This document shows, one piece after another, positions 8,947 to 16,988 of a stretch of DNA of 64,000 bases. Each line of letters starts with the position of its first letter. Within the stretch, counting starts at the first letter, position 1. The position numbers and the translations under genes are program-made. Origin of the DNA: Chryseobacterium oleae (GTDB lineage: Bacteria > Bacteroidota > Bacteroidia > Flavobacteriales > Weeksellaceae); NCBI RefSeq assembly GCF_900115055.1, contig NZ_FOVD01000007.1, positions 219,410 through 283,409 of the forward strand, written 5' to 3'. The notes beneath the pieces were generated by a model, which worked only from the letters and a program-made list of their open reading frames with translations, had not been told where the DNA came from and ran no database searches.

Positions 8947-9432
8947 TTAGAGATCTGTGGCTATAGAGGAGAAACTCATTTTAAGTTTGATTTGTGAAGA
9001 AACGGGTTGTCCGTTGCATGAAGCAGGAACCCAGCTTTTTTTGATACGTCTTACCACATATTTCATATCATCAAAAAAGTAAGCACTGTTGGAAACTTTA
9101 GGGCTTCCTTCGATATTGGTTACTTTTCCGGTCTGATCTACGGTAAGAGTGAATGTAAAATCTCCGTTCAGAACGTAAAAATCTGAATTCAGATAATCAT
9201 ACATGAATTTTCGCAGTGTTTCTTTGTAAACCGTAACACCGCCTTCAAATGCTGCAGGTTTAAAATCGTTACAGTTTTTAATCGCAACCTGTAAAAGAGG
9301 CTCCTTAATATCTATCTTCAATAAGTTTTTATTGATCTCCGTGATCGGATTATCGTCTCTGTCTTCAACGTCCTGTTGAGCCCATGTAAAATTGGCAACA
9401 AGGAGTGCTATAAATAATGTAAAAGCTTTCAT
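8947..9432 (-). CDS. Secreted TonB_C-domain protein, first of a tandem set
   Basis: The 161-residue protein has a signal peptide (MKAFTLFIALLVANFTWAQQ), a short acidic linker and one TonB_C-like domain: FEGGVTVYKETLRKFMYDYL, then FTFTLTVDQTGKVTNIEG and RIKKSWVPASCNGQPVSSQIKLKMSF. It is the 5'-most of the four paralogs, and a gap of about 110 bases to the MFS gene upstream contains that gene's terminator, so a promoter for the set should lie just before 9432. The role is unknown. Confidence 0.72.
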   Translation of the reverse strand: MKAFTLFIALLVANFTWAQQDVEDRDDNPITEINKNLLKIDIKEPLLQVAIKNCNDFKPAAFEGGVTVYKETLRKFMYDYLNSDFYVLNGDFTFTLTVDQTGKVTNIEGSPKVSNSAYFFDDMKYVVRRIKKSWVPASCNGQPVSSQIKLKMSFSSIATDL

Positions 9433-9483
9433 AGATCCGTATTCATTGATTATTAATACAAAGTTAATTATTTAAATGCTTTA

Positions 9484-9518
9484 CTAAAAAGAAAAACTTC
9501 AGGCTTTCACCTGAAGTT
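9484..9518 (-). terminator. Rho-independent terminator of the MFS gene
   Basis: Perfect 9-base arms AACTTCAGG (9495-9503) and CCTGAAGTT (9510-9518) with a 6-base loop. Read on the minus strand it is followed by a T-rich run (A-rich on plus at 9484-9495). It closes the poxB-MFS unit. Confidence 0.85.
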
Positions 9519-9539
9519 GATAAATTATTTAAATTTCTT

Positions 9540-10784
9540 TTAAGCATTCAAAGCTTGCGTCTGTGCTTTGCTTCCCGTTTCTTTTAACATAAATGAAATC
9601 AAAACCGCCAGCACAATTCCTGCGATCCAAAATAATATGGAATATTGAAAATGCATTTCTCCAGATGAAGTTTCCAGACTTTTCCCGAACCATATACTGA
9701 ATAGCGGACTCACCAAGGTAGTTACTCCGAAAGTAATAAAATTAATAGCACCTGTAGCACTTCCTTTCACATAATCCGGATTCGCTTCTTTAATGATAGA
9801 ATATGGAATCATTGCAGCTCCGGAACCAAGCCCGAAAATAAACATACTGATCTTCGCAGGATAAAGCTCAGGAAAGTAGATCAGTTGCAGAAAGCTTAAA
9901 ATCATCAGAATTGCCCCGCCCATCAGAACGGGTTTTCTTCTTCCTATTTTATCTGTAATAAATCCTAAAAGCGGACATCCGAATACCCAGCCAAAAGCCA
10001 CCATAGCACTCGTTATAGCAGCATCATGAAATACAAATCCTTTGTCTTTTTCGAAGAATGCAACGCCCCAGGTCATGGCAAATATCGTAGTTGGTGCAAA
10101 CAGAAGTCCCGAAATAATGCCGCACAGCCAGGATTGCGGGTTTTTAAAAACGATCTTATACGGTTCTAGATATCCTACTTTTTTAACTTCTTCTCCAGAC
10201 TGTACCTCAGATTGTTTTTCGCCGGGAATGACCAGAAACAGACAGAATGCTGTAATTACGGTAATAATCCCGGACCAAAGCCAGAAAGTATCAATATTAA
10301 TCCCTTCCTCAACCCATGGTCCTACCACAAACTGTCCGGCAGTTCCGCCCAGCATTCCGATGCATTGTGTAAATCCAACGGCCGTTGCCAGGGATTTTGA
10401 AGAAAATCCTTTGCTTGCCAGATAGACACATCCCGGAAACGCAAAAGCACATCCCGCTCCCTGAAGCAGCCTTCCCGCTACACCACCGGAATAGGCAGAC
10501 GCGAGAAAAAGCAGACAGCCGATTCCCAGAATTAAAGCTCCTGCAAAAAGAGACCTTTTCCCTCCGAATTTATCCAGAGCTATTCCCGCAATCAGGCTAC
10601 AGGTGGAATACGTATAATAATAGGTTCCGATCAGGCTGACCAGTTTCAGTTCTGTTGTACTGAAATTGCTGACCAATTCCGGGATCATTACTGCCGGTGC
10701 CGAACGGACTACATAATCCAGAAAGTAAAACACCAGCCCGAATACCCAGGCGATAATATAAAATCTTTTTAAGGAAGCACTCAT
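9540..10784 (-). CDS. MFS transporter
   Basis: The 414-residue membrane protein has about 12 predicted helices in two halves. The first inter-helix loop holds the MFS A motif variant GIALDKFGGKRS (about residues 65-76), repeated in the second half as GFITDKIGRRKP. It resembles anion/organic acid symporters of the MFS but the substrate cannot be read. Its ATG overlaps the stop of poxB (TAATG at 10782-10786), so both are translated together. This suggests transport of a metabolite linked to pyruvate, for example a carboxylate; that is inference only. A terminator follows. Confidence 0.88.
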   Translation of the reverse strand: MSASLKRFYIIAWVFGLVFYFLDYVVRSAPAVMIPELVSNFSTTELKLVSLIGTYYYTYSTCSLIAGIALDKFGGKRSLFAGALILGIGCLLFLASAYSGGVAGRLLQGAGCAFAFPGCVYLASKGFSSKSLATAVGFTQCIGMLGGTAGQFVVGPWVEEGINIDTFWLWSGIITVITAFCLFLVIPGEKQSEVQSGEEVKKVGYLEPYKIVFKNPQSWLCGIISGLLFAPTTIFAMTWGVAFFEKDKGFVFHDAAITSAMVAFGWVFGCPLLGFITDKIGRRKPVLMGGAILMILSFLQLIYFPELYPAKISMFIFGLGSGAAMIPYSIIKEANPDYVKGSATGAINFITFGVTTLVSPLFSIWFGKSLETSSGEMHFQYSILFWIAGIVLAVLISFMLKETGSKAQTQALNA

Positions 10785-12517
10785 TACAGCAGTCCTTTAA
10801 TATGTTTGTAATTCGTTTTAACCGTATCCAGAACTTCTTCCATTTTTCCACCCAACATGAGCTGAGCCATAGATTTCGTCATCCCCAGCACCTGATCGAA
10901 ATCTATTTTCGGAGGAAGAGCAAGTGCATTCGGATTCGTAAAGATGTTGAGAAGGTATGGTCCGTTATAAGCCAGACATTCTTTTATCGCGTCTTCCACT
11001 TCTTCCGGCTTGTGAACATTTTTTCCGGGATAGCCCATCGCCTGTGCGACCATGGCAAAATCCGGGTTGATCATATCCGTTTCATTATCCGGCATTCCGC
11101 CTACTTCCATTTCCAGTTTTACCATTCCGAGGGTTCTGTTATTGAAAACAATTAATTTGACCGGAAGTTTATATTGAAATATCGTTGCCATATCTCCGAG
11201 AAGCATAGACAATCCGCCATCTCCGCACAGGGCAATTACTTCTCTGCCCGGATGAGCTAAAGAAGCTCCTATAGCCATCGGCATAGCATTGGCCATCGAT
11301 CCGTGATTGAAAGATCCCAGCATTTTTCTTTCGCCGGTTCCTGTAATAAATCTGGCACCCCACACACAGCACATTCCAGTATCTACGGTAAAAATAGCGT
11401 CCTTCTTAGCCAACTGATCCAAAGTATGTGCTACATATTCAGGCTGAATAGCATCTTCCTTTCCGGAATCCTTCACGTAGGTGAGCTGACTTTCTTTTAC
11501 TTTTTCATAAAATGCCAGCTGCTCATTCAGAAAGTGGACATCTGTTTTTTCTTCAAGTAACGGTAGCAAAGCTTTGATGGTTTCTTTGACATCCCCTGCC
11601 AAGCCAAGCTCCAGCTTCGCTCTTCTTCCCAGTCTTTCAGGGCTTTCGTCGATCTGAACAATTTTATTTTTTACCGGCATGAATTTCTGATAGGGGAAAT
11701 CGGTTCCCAGCATGATCAGAAGATCGGCCTCGTGCATGGCATGATAAGCGGATGGAAATCCCAGAAGGCCAGTAAGTCCGACTTCATTGGGATTATTCGG
11801 CTGAATAGCCATTTTCCCACGGAAAGAATATCCTACCGGAGCTTTTAAAAATTTTGACAACTCTACTACCTCAGCATTGGCTTCTCCTGCCCCGATTCCG
11901 CAATACAGCGTCACTTTTTTGCTTTCATTAATCAAAGCTGCCAGACGTTTCAATTCGTCGTCTGAAGGCCTGATCACAGGGTTTGTCTTAAATATCTGGG
12001 TAGAAGTAGATCCCTCTTCGGCATCAAGCTCTGACACGTCTCCAGGAAGTCCAATCACGGCTACTCCTTTTTTTGAAATCGCGTGTTGGATGGCTGTCTG
12101 CAATGTTCTCTGTACCTGTTCAGGTCTGGTGATCATCTGATTGTAATGGCTGCAGTCATCAAATAGCTTTATGGTATTGGTTTCCTGGAAATAATCCATC
12201 CCCATTTCGTCACTGGGAATCGTGGATGCAATAACAAGCATCGGAACATGAGATTTGTGCGCTTCATAGACTCCATTGATCAAATGAACGTGTCCCGGGC
12301 CACAGCTTCCTGCACATACCGCAAAGCCATCGAGCTCAGCTTCTGCGGCGGCGGCATAGGCACCTACTTCTTCATGTCTTACATGGATCCATTCGATGCT
12401 GCTTTTTTTAACGGCAATATTAAGATGATTAAGACTGTCGCCGGTTACTGCATAAATTCTTTTCACATTGGCATTTTCGAGCATTTCAACAATCTGCTCT
12501 GCTATGTTTTTAGCCAT
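10784..12517 (-). CDS. poxB: Thiamine-diphosphate pyruvate dehydrogenase (quinone), PoxB-type
   Basis: PoxB decarboxylates pyruvate to acetate and CO2, using ThDP and FAD and passing electrons to a membrane quinone (menaquinone here, in keeping with menD in the window). The 577-residue length is normal. Seen in the sequence: the catalytic Glu in the HVRHEEVGAYAAA segment (about residue 48), a central FAD-binding-like domain, and the ThDP motif ALCGDGGLSMLLGD...KLIVFNN near residues 430-460. The C-terminus is about normal length, but whether it forms a lipid-binding helix is unclear. Acetolactate synthase and other ThDP enzymes are less likely because of the PoxB-like motif set. It overlaps the MFS gene downstream. 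Confidence 0.9.
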   Translation of the reverse strand: MAKNIAEQIVEMLENANVKRIYAVTGDSLNHLNIAVKKSSIEWIHVRHEEVGAYAAAAEAELDGFAVCAGSCGPGHVHLINGVYEAHKSHVPMLVIASTIPSDEMGMDYFQETNTIKLFDDCSHYNQMITRPEQVQRTLQTAIQHAISKKGVAVIGLPGDVSELDAEEGSTSTQIFKTNPVIRPSDDELKRLAALINESKKVTLYCGIGAGEANAEVVELSKFLKAPVGYSFRGKMAIQPNNPNEVGLTGLLGFPSAYHAMHEADLLIMLGTDFPYQKFMPVKNKIVQIDESPERLGRRAKLELGLAGDVKETIKALLPLLEEKTDVHFLNEQLAFYEKVKESQLTYVKDSGKEDAIQPEYVAHTLDQLAKKDAIFTVDTGMCCVWGARFITGTGERKMLGSFNHGSMANAMPMAIGASLAHPGREVIALCGDGGLSMLLGDMATIFQYKLPVKLIVFNNRTLGMVKLEMEVGGMPDNETDMINPDFAMVAQAMGYPGKNVHKPEEVEDAIKECLAYNGPYLLNIFTNPNALALPPKIDFDQVLGMTKSMAQLMLGGKMEEVLDTVKTNYKHIKGLL

Positions 12518-12829
12518 AATTACTATTTTTTGGTGGTTATTTTAGTTATAGAATACTGAAGAAAGTATAGATGGGCAGGCCTTGTAAGCATTAAAAAATC
12601 CTTCCCTCTCTCAAATTTAGCTAATAAATTACAATTCTGAGGTTTCTATAGTATTAAAATTTCAACAGGTTTAAGAGAAATTAAAATTCGGAGACTGAAA
12701 GAAAGTTACGAGATACAGGGTGAGAGTTTCGGGTGAATCGGTTGTCAGTTGTCAGTTGTTGGTTGCTGGTTAATCGCAATCAAGCTAATGAGTTATTGTT
12801 TTATGTTTAGATTCTCTGCTCTTGTTTGG
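12518..12829. other. Gene-free stretch upstream of poxB
   Basis: No supportable gene. The first 80 bases should hold the poxB promoter. Around 12741-12770 there is a short degenerate repeat of GTTGTCAGTT / GTTGGTTGCTGG type. The rest is AT-rich without clear structure up to the inverted-repeat element that starts at about 12830. Confidence 0.5.
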
Positions 12830-13070
12830 GCTTAGTTTCAAAACTTAGGGAAGAAATGAATTTTTTTTCACGCAAAGTTCTATGAAAAATGCTTTTGAAT
12901 TAGAGGAGGCAAAGAGTTCGACTCCGTCAATGATGAAGCTGCCGGATAGCGTCTGCTTAATCGAATCAATTTCATTGATTCCGCCTTTGCTCCCCTTTAT
13001 CAATAGATTAATCAATTTCTTTGCGTAATAAAAAAACCTTATCCGCATCTTAAGTTTTGAGACTGATCCA
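12830..13070. repeat. TIR-bounded intergenic element, copy 1 (MITE-like)
   Basis: About 240 bases bounded by imperfect inverted repeats: AGTTTCAAAACTTAGGGAAG at 12834-12853 and, on the other side, CTTAAGTTTTGAGACTGATCC at 13049-13069. The same ends bound a second element at 29506-29752. Inside, CACGCAAAGTT (12871) and CTTTGCGTAATAAAA (13019) form a second, inner inverted pair. No transposase is encoded; a 67-codon open frame inside (12845-13048, minus) does not look like a protein. Confidence 0.65.
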
Positions 13071-13129
13071 CTTTTTATCTAGCCCCGAAGCTTTGGAATT
13101 GATCTCTTCTTTTTTCTTGATTCTAACTT

Positions 13130-13163
13130 CTAAAACAAAAAACTCCGCATTAATCTGCGGAGT
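13130..13163 (-). terminator. lysA terminator
   Basis: ACTCCGCA (13142-13149) and TGCGGAGT (13156-13163) form a perfect 8-base stem with a 6-base loop. The A-run at 13131-13142 gives a U-tract on the minus strand, about 20 bases after the lysA stop. Confidence 0.85.
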
Positions 13164-13184
13164 CTTTGTTATTTATAGTTGATA

Positions 13185-14384
13185 TTAAATTACTTCTATC
13201 TGATTTCTTAATAAATCTTCAAATTCATCTCTCTTACGGATCAGGAGTGCTTTCCCGTCTAAGAACAGAACCTCAGCCGGCTTTAATCTTGAATTGAAGT
13301 TTGAACTCATTTCAAAACCGTAAGCCCCTGCATTATGGAAAGCCAGAATATCTCCTTCTCTTACCTCATTCAGTTTTCTGTCCCAGGCAAATGTATCGGT
13401 TTCACAGATGTTTCCTACTACCGTATAAATTCTTTCCGCTCCTTTTGGATTAGAAAGGTTTTCGATCTTGTGATAAGAGTCGTAGAACATCGGACGGATC
13501 AGGTGATTAAATCCTGAATTTACCCCTACAAATACAGTAGCTGTCGTTTGCTTAATGACATTAGCTTTTACTAAAAGATATCCGCTTTTTCCTACCAAGA
13601 ATTTTCCCGGTTCAAACCAAAGTTCGAATTTTCTTCCTGTAGATTTTGTGAAATCGGATATTACTTTTTCCACCTTCTTACCTAATGTTCTCACGTCTGT
13701 TTCTTCTTCGCTATCCTGATAAGGAATTTTGAAACCGCTTCCCATATCCAGATATTTAAGATTAGGGAAATGCTCGGAAAGTTCCAGCATGATATCCAGT
13801 GCCTGAAGGAAAACGTCCGGATCTTTGATCTCGCTTCCTGTGTGCATGTGAAGACCTTCCACATTAAGGTTGGTACTTTTCATCACTCTTTCGATATGAC
13901 GAACCTGGTGGATAGAGATCCCGAACTTGCTGTCGATATGTCCCGTTGAAATTTTATAGTTTCCGCCCGCGAAAATATGCGGATTGATTCTTACAAGGAT
14001 AGGATACGTATTTCCGTATTTATTCCCGAACTGCTCAAGAATAGAGATATTATCTATGTTAATATGAACTCCGAAAGCCATTGCTTCTTCTATTTCAGCC
14101 AGGTCTACACAGTTGGGAGTAAACAGGATTTTCTCTTTCGGAAATCCTACCTTTAGTCCTAGTCTGACTTCATTAATAGATACACAATCCAAAGAAGCAC
14201 CCAAGTTCTTGACGTACTTTAAAATGTTGATGTTCGTCAACGCCTTTGCCGCATAGAAAAACTTTGTGTGTTTTAAAAAAGAGGATGTAAGTTTCTCGTA
14301 TTGAACTTTGATGGATTCAGCATCATAAACATACACCGGGGTGCCAAAATCATTGGCAATCTTTAATAATTCTTTTGAATTCAT
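13185..14384 (-). CDS. lysA: Diaminopimelate decarboxylase
   Basis: LysA carries out the last step of lysine synthesis, decarboxylating meso-diaminopimelate with pyridoxal phosphate. The 399-residue protein has the alanine-racemase-fold PLP lysine in FFYAAKALTN (K47), the HMHTGSE motif (about residue 188), a Gly-rich phosphate-binding segment (DMGSGFKIPY) and the active-site GNICETDTF motif (about 335-343) supplying Cys and Glu. Length and motifs fit the bacterial LysA group rather than ornithine decarboxylases. The start ATG at 14384 lies 16 bases after a terminator-type hairpin preceded by a Lys-rich leader ORF, so expression is likely controlled by attenuation (see those entries). Confidence 0.95.
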   Translation of the reverse strand: MNSKELLKIANDFGTPVYVYDAESIKVQYEKLTSSFLKHTKFFYAAKALTNINILKYVKNLGASLDCVSINEVRLGLKVGFPKEKILFTPNCVDLAEIEEAMAFGVHINIDNISILEQFGNKYGNTYPILVRINPHIFAGGNYKISTGHIDSKFGISIHQVRHIERVMKSTNLNVEGLHMHTGSEIKDPDVFLQALDIMLELSEHFPNLKYLDMGSGFKIPYQDSEEETDVRTLGKKVEKVISDFTKSTGRKFELWFEPGKFLVGKSGYLLVKANVIKQTTATVFVGVNSGFNHLIRPMFYDSYHKIENLSNPKGAERIYTVVGNICETDTFAWDRKLNEVREGDILAFHNAGAYGFEMSSNFNSRLKPAEVLFLDGKALLIRKRDEFEDLLRNQIEVI

Positions 14385-14400
14385 AATTTTATTTTAACAT

Positions 14401-14434
14401 AAAAAAAGGCAGATTCTTAGATAAAGAACCTGCC
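14401..14434 (-). terminator. Leader terminator (attenuator candidate) ahead of lysA
   Basis: On the minus strand GGCAGGTTCTT (14424-14434) pairs with AAGAATCTGCC (14408-14418), one pair being a G-U wobble, followed by seven U (14401-14407). It lies after a 23-codon leader ORF and 16 bases before the lysA ATG, so it would stop transcription of lysA when formed. Confidence 0.75.
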
Positions 14435-14465
14435 ACATTGATTATTTTTATGCAAGACAAGTCTT

Positions 14466-14537
14466 TTAAATATTCCAAACCTTAGAGAACTTTACAGTTC
14501 CCTTTTTTCCAGTTTTAATTTGTTTAAAATGTTGCAT
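14466..14537 (-). CDS. Putative leader peptide of lysA (23 aa, Lys-rich)
   Basis: A short ORF starting ATG at 14537 encodes MQHFKQIKTGKKGTVKFSKVWNI across 24 codons including TAA. Six of 23 residues are lysine, including a KK pair at positions 11-12. A promoter-type TATTTTTG (14557-14564, minus) lies just upstream, so the ORF is near the transcript's 5' end. A small hairpin (GGGAAC / GTTCTC at 14496-14501 and 14484-14489) lies within its last codons, and the lysA leader terminator follows. The arrangement fits a classical ribosome-mediated attenuator sensing charged tRNA-Lys. AAA is common in AT-rich genomes, so the lysine enrichment alone is not proof. Confidence 0.5.
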   Translation of the reverse strand: MQHFKQIKTGKKGTVKFSKVWNI

Positions 14538-14556
14538 TGCTTCTATTTATTTTTTG

Positions 14557-14564
14557 CAAAAATA
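14557..14564 (-). promoter_or_regulatory. -7 box of the lysA leader transcript
   Basis: TATTTTTG on the minus strand matches the Bacteroidota -7 consensus TAnnTTTG. Transcription would begin about 7 bases further on, near 14550, some 13 bases ahead of the leader ORF. A clear -33 TTTG at the right spacing is not seen. Confidence 0.5.
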
Positions 14565-14627
14565 CTATTTATTTTTTATTTCAGGAGAATTGATTTCAAA
14601 ACATCTTCTTTTTGAAGGCCTTATGGA

Positions 14628-15302
14628 TCAATCGTGTTTGGTAATTTTGAGGTCTGTGAAATGCCCAAGCGTACCCGGACCAATCCAAAGTCCGACCTTT
14701 CCGCGCTGACTTGCTCCCTGTTTCAGATCATTGACAATTAAAGTAGGTTGAGAGGCGCCATTCACAAAAAGTTTTGCAGTTTCATCCTTTACTTCTATTT
14801 TCACTTTAATCCATTCGGCGGGCACCATATCGGCATAGGCTTCATATTTCTCCGGGGTTTCTTTTCGTAATTTTTCCCAGGGATAGCCTGGCCAGGAAAT
14901 ATATTGAGTAGAATGGTTTCTGCGCACCTGATCATTGGCTCGTCCGTTCGTTGGCCGCAAATAGAAAACTTCCATTTTAGAAATATCATCGGTCACCCGG
15001 AAAGCAATTCCTACAAAGCCACGGGCCGTTTCACTGGCGGTCGAATTGGTTTGTCCGGAAATCGTAGCTTCGATAATGCCATTGTGAAAATCTGTATTTT
15101 TCAGCACAGCCAATGTCTTTTCATTGGTGACTTCTCCCTGAATTTCAATAACCAAAGCATTTTTATTTTTGTACTTCCCTTCTTTCACACTTACCTGAGA
15201 AGGAAGCACATCCGTTGTTTTCAACGATAAATTTTGCGCTTTGGATAAAGCAAAGGTTAGAATACTTAAGACCAAAGTTCCCCATAATTTTTTACTGATC
15301 AT
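14628..15302 (-). CDS. Secreted ConA-like/DUF1080-type protein
   Basis: The 224-residue protein starts with a signal peptide (MISKKLWGTLVLSILTFALSKAQ). The remainder reads as a beta-sandwich of the concanavalin-A-like group: FHNGIIEATISGQT, GFVGIAFRVTDD, MEVFYLRPTNGR, EWIKVKIEVKDETAKLFVNG and the final GKVGLWIGPGTLGHFTDLKI, the typical closing strand of DUF1080 / 3-keto-glycoside hydrolase-like domains. It is probably periplasmic or outside the cell. No catalytic residues can be named, and it stands alone between lysA and the exonuclease gene. Confidence 0.7.
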   Translation of the reverse strand: MISKKLWGTLVLSILTFALSKAQNLSLKTTDVLPSQVSVKEGKYKNKNALVIEIQGEVTNEKTLAVLKNTDFHNGIIEATISGQTNSTASETARGFVGIAFRVTDDISKMEVFYLRPTNGRANDQVRRNHSTQYISWPGYPWEKLRKETPEKYEAYADMVPAEWIKVKIEVKDETAKLFVNGASQPTLIVNDLKQGASQRGKVGLWIGPGTLGHFTDLKITKHD

Positions 15303-15368
15303 AGCTTTGCGATTTTAATATTGAACGAAGCTTGAAGATAATAAAAATCAGGACTTAATGGGTCAATT

Positions 15369-16592
15369 TTATTTAGGCAGTGGTAAGGTCTCAAAATCTC
15401 CTCTGAGCAATGCCAGCTGAAGATCATTATGAAGATCCGTAGAAGGTAACGGAAGATCAATTTTCAGCTTCGCAAGCTTGCTCATGGTTTGAATCTGCGT
15501 AAACAGGTCGTAAAAACCATAAGACATGACTTTTCCGTTTCCAATGATCAGGAACATTTTTTCTCCTAATTTTTTTCCCTGTCCCAGCCACAATTCATTT
15601 CTCTTTCTGAAATCAATCTTTTTCATGAAAACATTGACATCATTAAATTCTTCGTGCAAACTGATAAACTGAACTGCTTTTGTGCCCTGAGTAAATGATT
15701 TGAATTTAAGGATAGGCTTTTCGGCTTTATTAAGTTTATTTTTTTCAACAATGTATTTATTGTTTTTGAAATACAACCCGAACTGAAACGCTTCTTTTTT
15801 CTTGATATTTTTGGAATTCAGGATCAGCTTGGCAATAATATCTGAACCTGTAAGCTCATAATTGATCTGCTCAACCTCTCTCTGAATCTCTTCCCACCTC
15901 TTGGATTTGGAATTAAATACTTTCTTTGAAAATTTATTGATATCCTGAACGTAATCCGATAAAATGATCTTCCCCGCTTCATTCTGGAAGTAGACAAAAC
16001 CTTTTTCATTCGGAAGATCCTGAGTCAGGATTTTGATTTTATTAATGTAGGTCTTGGCATTGGTTTCATCATGCTGCTTCTGGATGATTTCATTTTCTGT
16101 ATCTTTTGAGATCAGCAGTTTGAACAGTTCCAATGTTGCTCTTGCGTCACCATCTGCCCTGTGATGATTCGTTAACGGAATTCCAAGCGATTTTACCAAT
16201 TTCCCCAATGAATAACTTACCTCATCCGGGATCATTTTCTTCGCTAAAGGAATGGTATCTAAAGTATTGGTCTGAAAATCATAACCCAGCCTTTTGAAAG
16301 ACTGGCGCAGCATTCTGTAATCAAAATCAATATTGTGCCCTACGAGGATGGTATTCTGAGTGATTTCAATGACTCTTTTGGCTATTTCATGAAATTTAGG
16401 AGCGGTTTTGACCATTTTGGGCGTAATACTTGTCAGTTTCTGCACAAAAGGGGTAATATCACTTTCAGGATTTACGAGAGATATAAACTGGTCAGTAATT
16501 TTCTGGCCATCATACCTGTAGATGGCTATATCTATAATGCATTCATTTCTATAACCTGCACCATTACTTTCTATATCTATAATCGAATACAT
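15369..16592 (-). CDS. DnaQ-like 3'-5' exonuclease with degenerate GIY-YIG domain
   Basis: Residues 1-160 form a DEDDh exonuclease: D6 and E8 in the IDIESNG motif, GHNIDFD at 85-91, and H144 with D149 in HHRADGDA. This is the fold of the DNA polymerase III epsilon proofreading subunit. Residues about 190-275 align with a UvrC/Cho-type GIY-YIG domain (GFVYFQNEAGKI at 198-209, ELTGSDIIAKLILNSKNIKK at about 246-265), but the YIG tripeptide is replaced (LSDY) and the metal-binding Glu position is Asn (about N259), so this nuclease should be dead. The C-terminal 130 residues follow as in flavobacterial DnaQ-GIY fusions. Probably used in DNA repair or nucleic-acid trimming. Confidence 0.85.
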   Translation of the reverse strand: MYSIIDIESNGAGYRNECIIDIAIYRYDGQKITDQFISLVNPESDITPFVQKLTSITPKMVKTAPKFHEIAKRVIEITQNTILVGHNIDFDYRMLRQSFKRLGYDFQTNTLDTIPLAKKMIPDEVSYSLGKLVKSLGIPLTNHHRADGDARATLELFKLLISKDTENEIIQKQHDETNAKTYINKIKILTQDLPNEKGFVYFQNEAGKIILSDYVQDINKFSKKVFNSKSKRWEEIQREVEQINYELTGSDIIAKLILNSKNIKKKEAFQFGLYFKNNKYIVEKNKLNKAEKPILKFKSFTQGTKAVQFISLHEEFNDVNVFMKKIDFRKRNELWLGQGKKLGEKMFLIIGNGKVMSYGFYDLFTQIQTMSKLAKLKIDLPLPSTDLHNDLQLALLRGDFETLPLPK

Positions 16593-16909
16593 TGAATTGT
16601 AGTTATACTGCTATTTTTTTGATTAATATTAATAATTCCCGTCATCATCAGCCCGGAACATAAACTTATGAGCCTTAGTACATAACCCATGCCATCTGTC
16701 CCTGTCAGCTGCAATTGTATCTGCTGCCTGTCTTTGATATTCACAAGAACACCGTAGAACGTACACACAGACTGATCAACGAAAATTATTCCGCCCAATA
16801 ACTGATACAGCCATTTTTTATCCACCAGTAAAGGCAGTCCTGCTAAAATAACAAAAATTATGTCAAAAAAAGTAAAACGGGCATTGATACTGTCCATTGC
16901 CAGCTTCAA
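16577..16909 (-). CDS. Small membrane protein, start uncertain
   Basis: The frame encodes about 106-110 residues with two or three hydrophobic segments (FFDIIFVILAGLPLLV, WLYQLLGGIIFV, LRLISLCSGLMMTGIIN). Candidate starts are TTG at 16909 and ATG at 16897. The reading frame continues upstream with plausible protein sequence (NPAKRRVSAFYWIGQAV) back to a TAA, but offers no ATG, GTG or TTG there. So the N-terminus may have been lost or an unusual start is used. It overlaps the 5' end of the exonuclease gene by 16 bases. I do not recognise the family. Confidence 0.5.
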   Translation of the reverse strand: MKLAMDSINARFTFFDIIFVILAGLPLLVDKKWLYQLLGGIIFVDQSVCTFYGVLVNIKDRQQIQLQLTGTDGMGYVLRLISLCSGLMMTGIININQKNSSITTIQCIRL

Positions 16910-16988
16910 AACGGCTTGCCCGATCCAATAAAAAGCTGATACTCTTCTCTTAGCAGGATTATTTTTTTATAGAATTAATTTTAAAACC

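Noticed and set aside
12845..13048. 67-codon frame on the minus strand
   Set aside because: It lies completely within an inverted-repeat element, has no start context and no protein resemblance.
14385..14560. Lysine riboswitch (L box) ahead of lysA
   Set aside because: The leader is short and lacks the conserved multi-helix lysine aptamer core; leader ORF plus terminator fits better.
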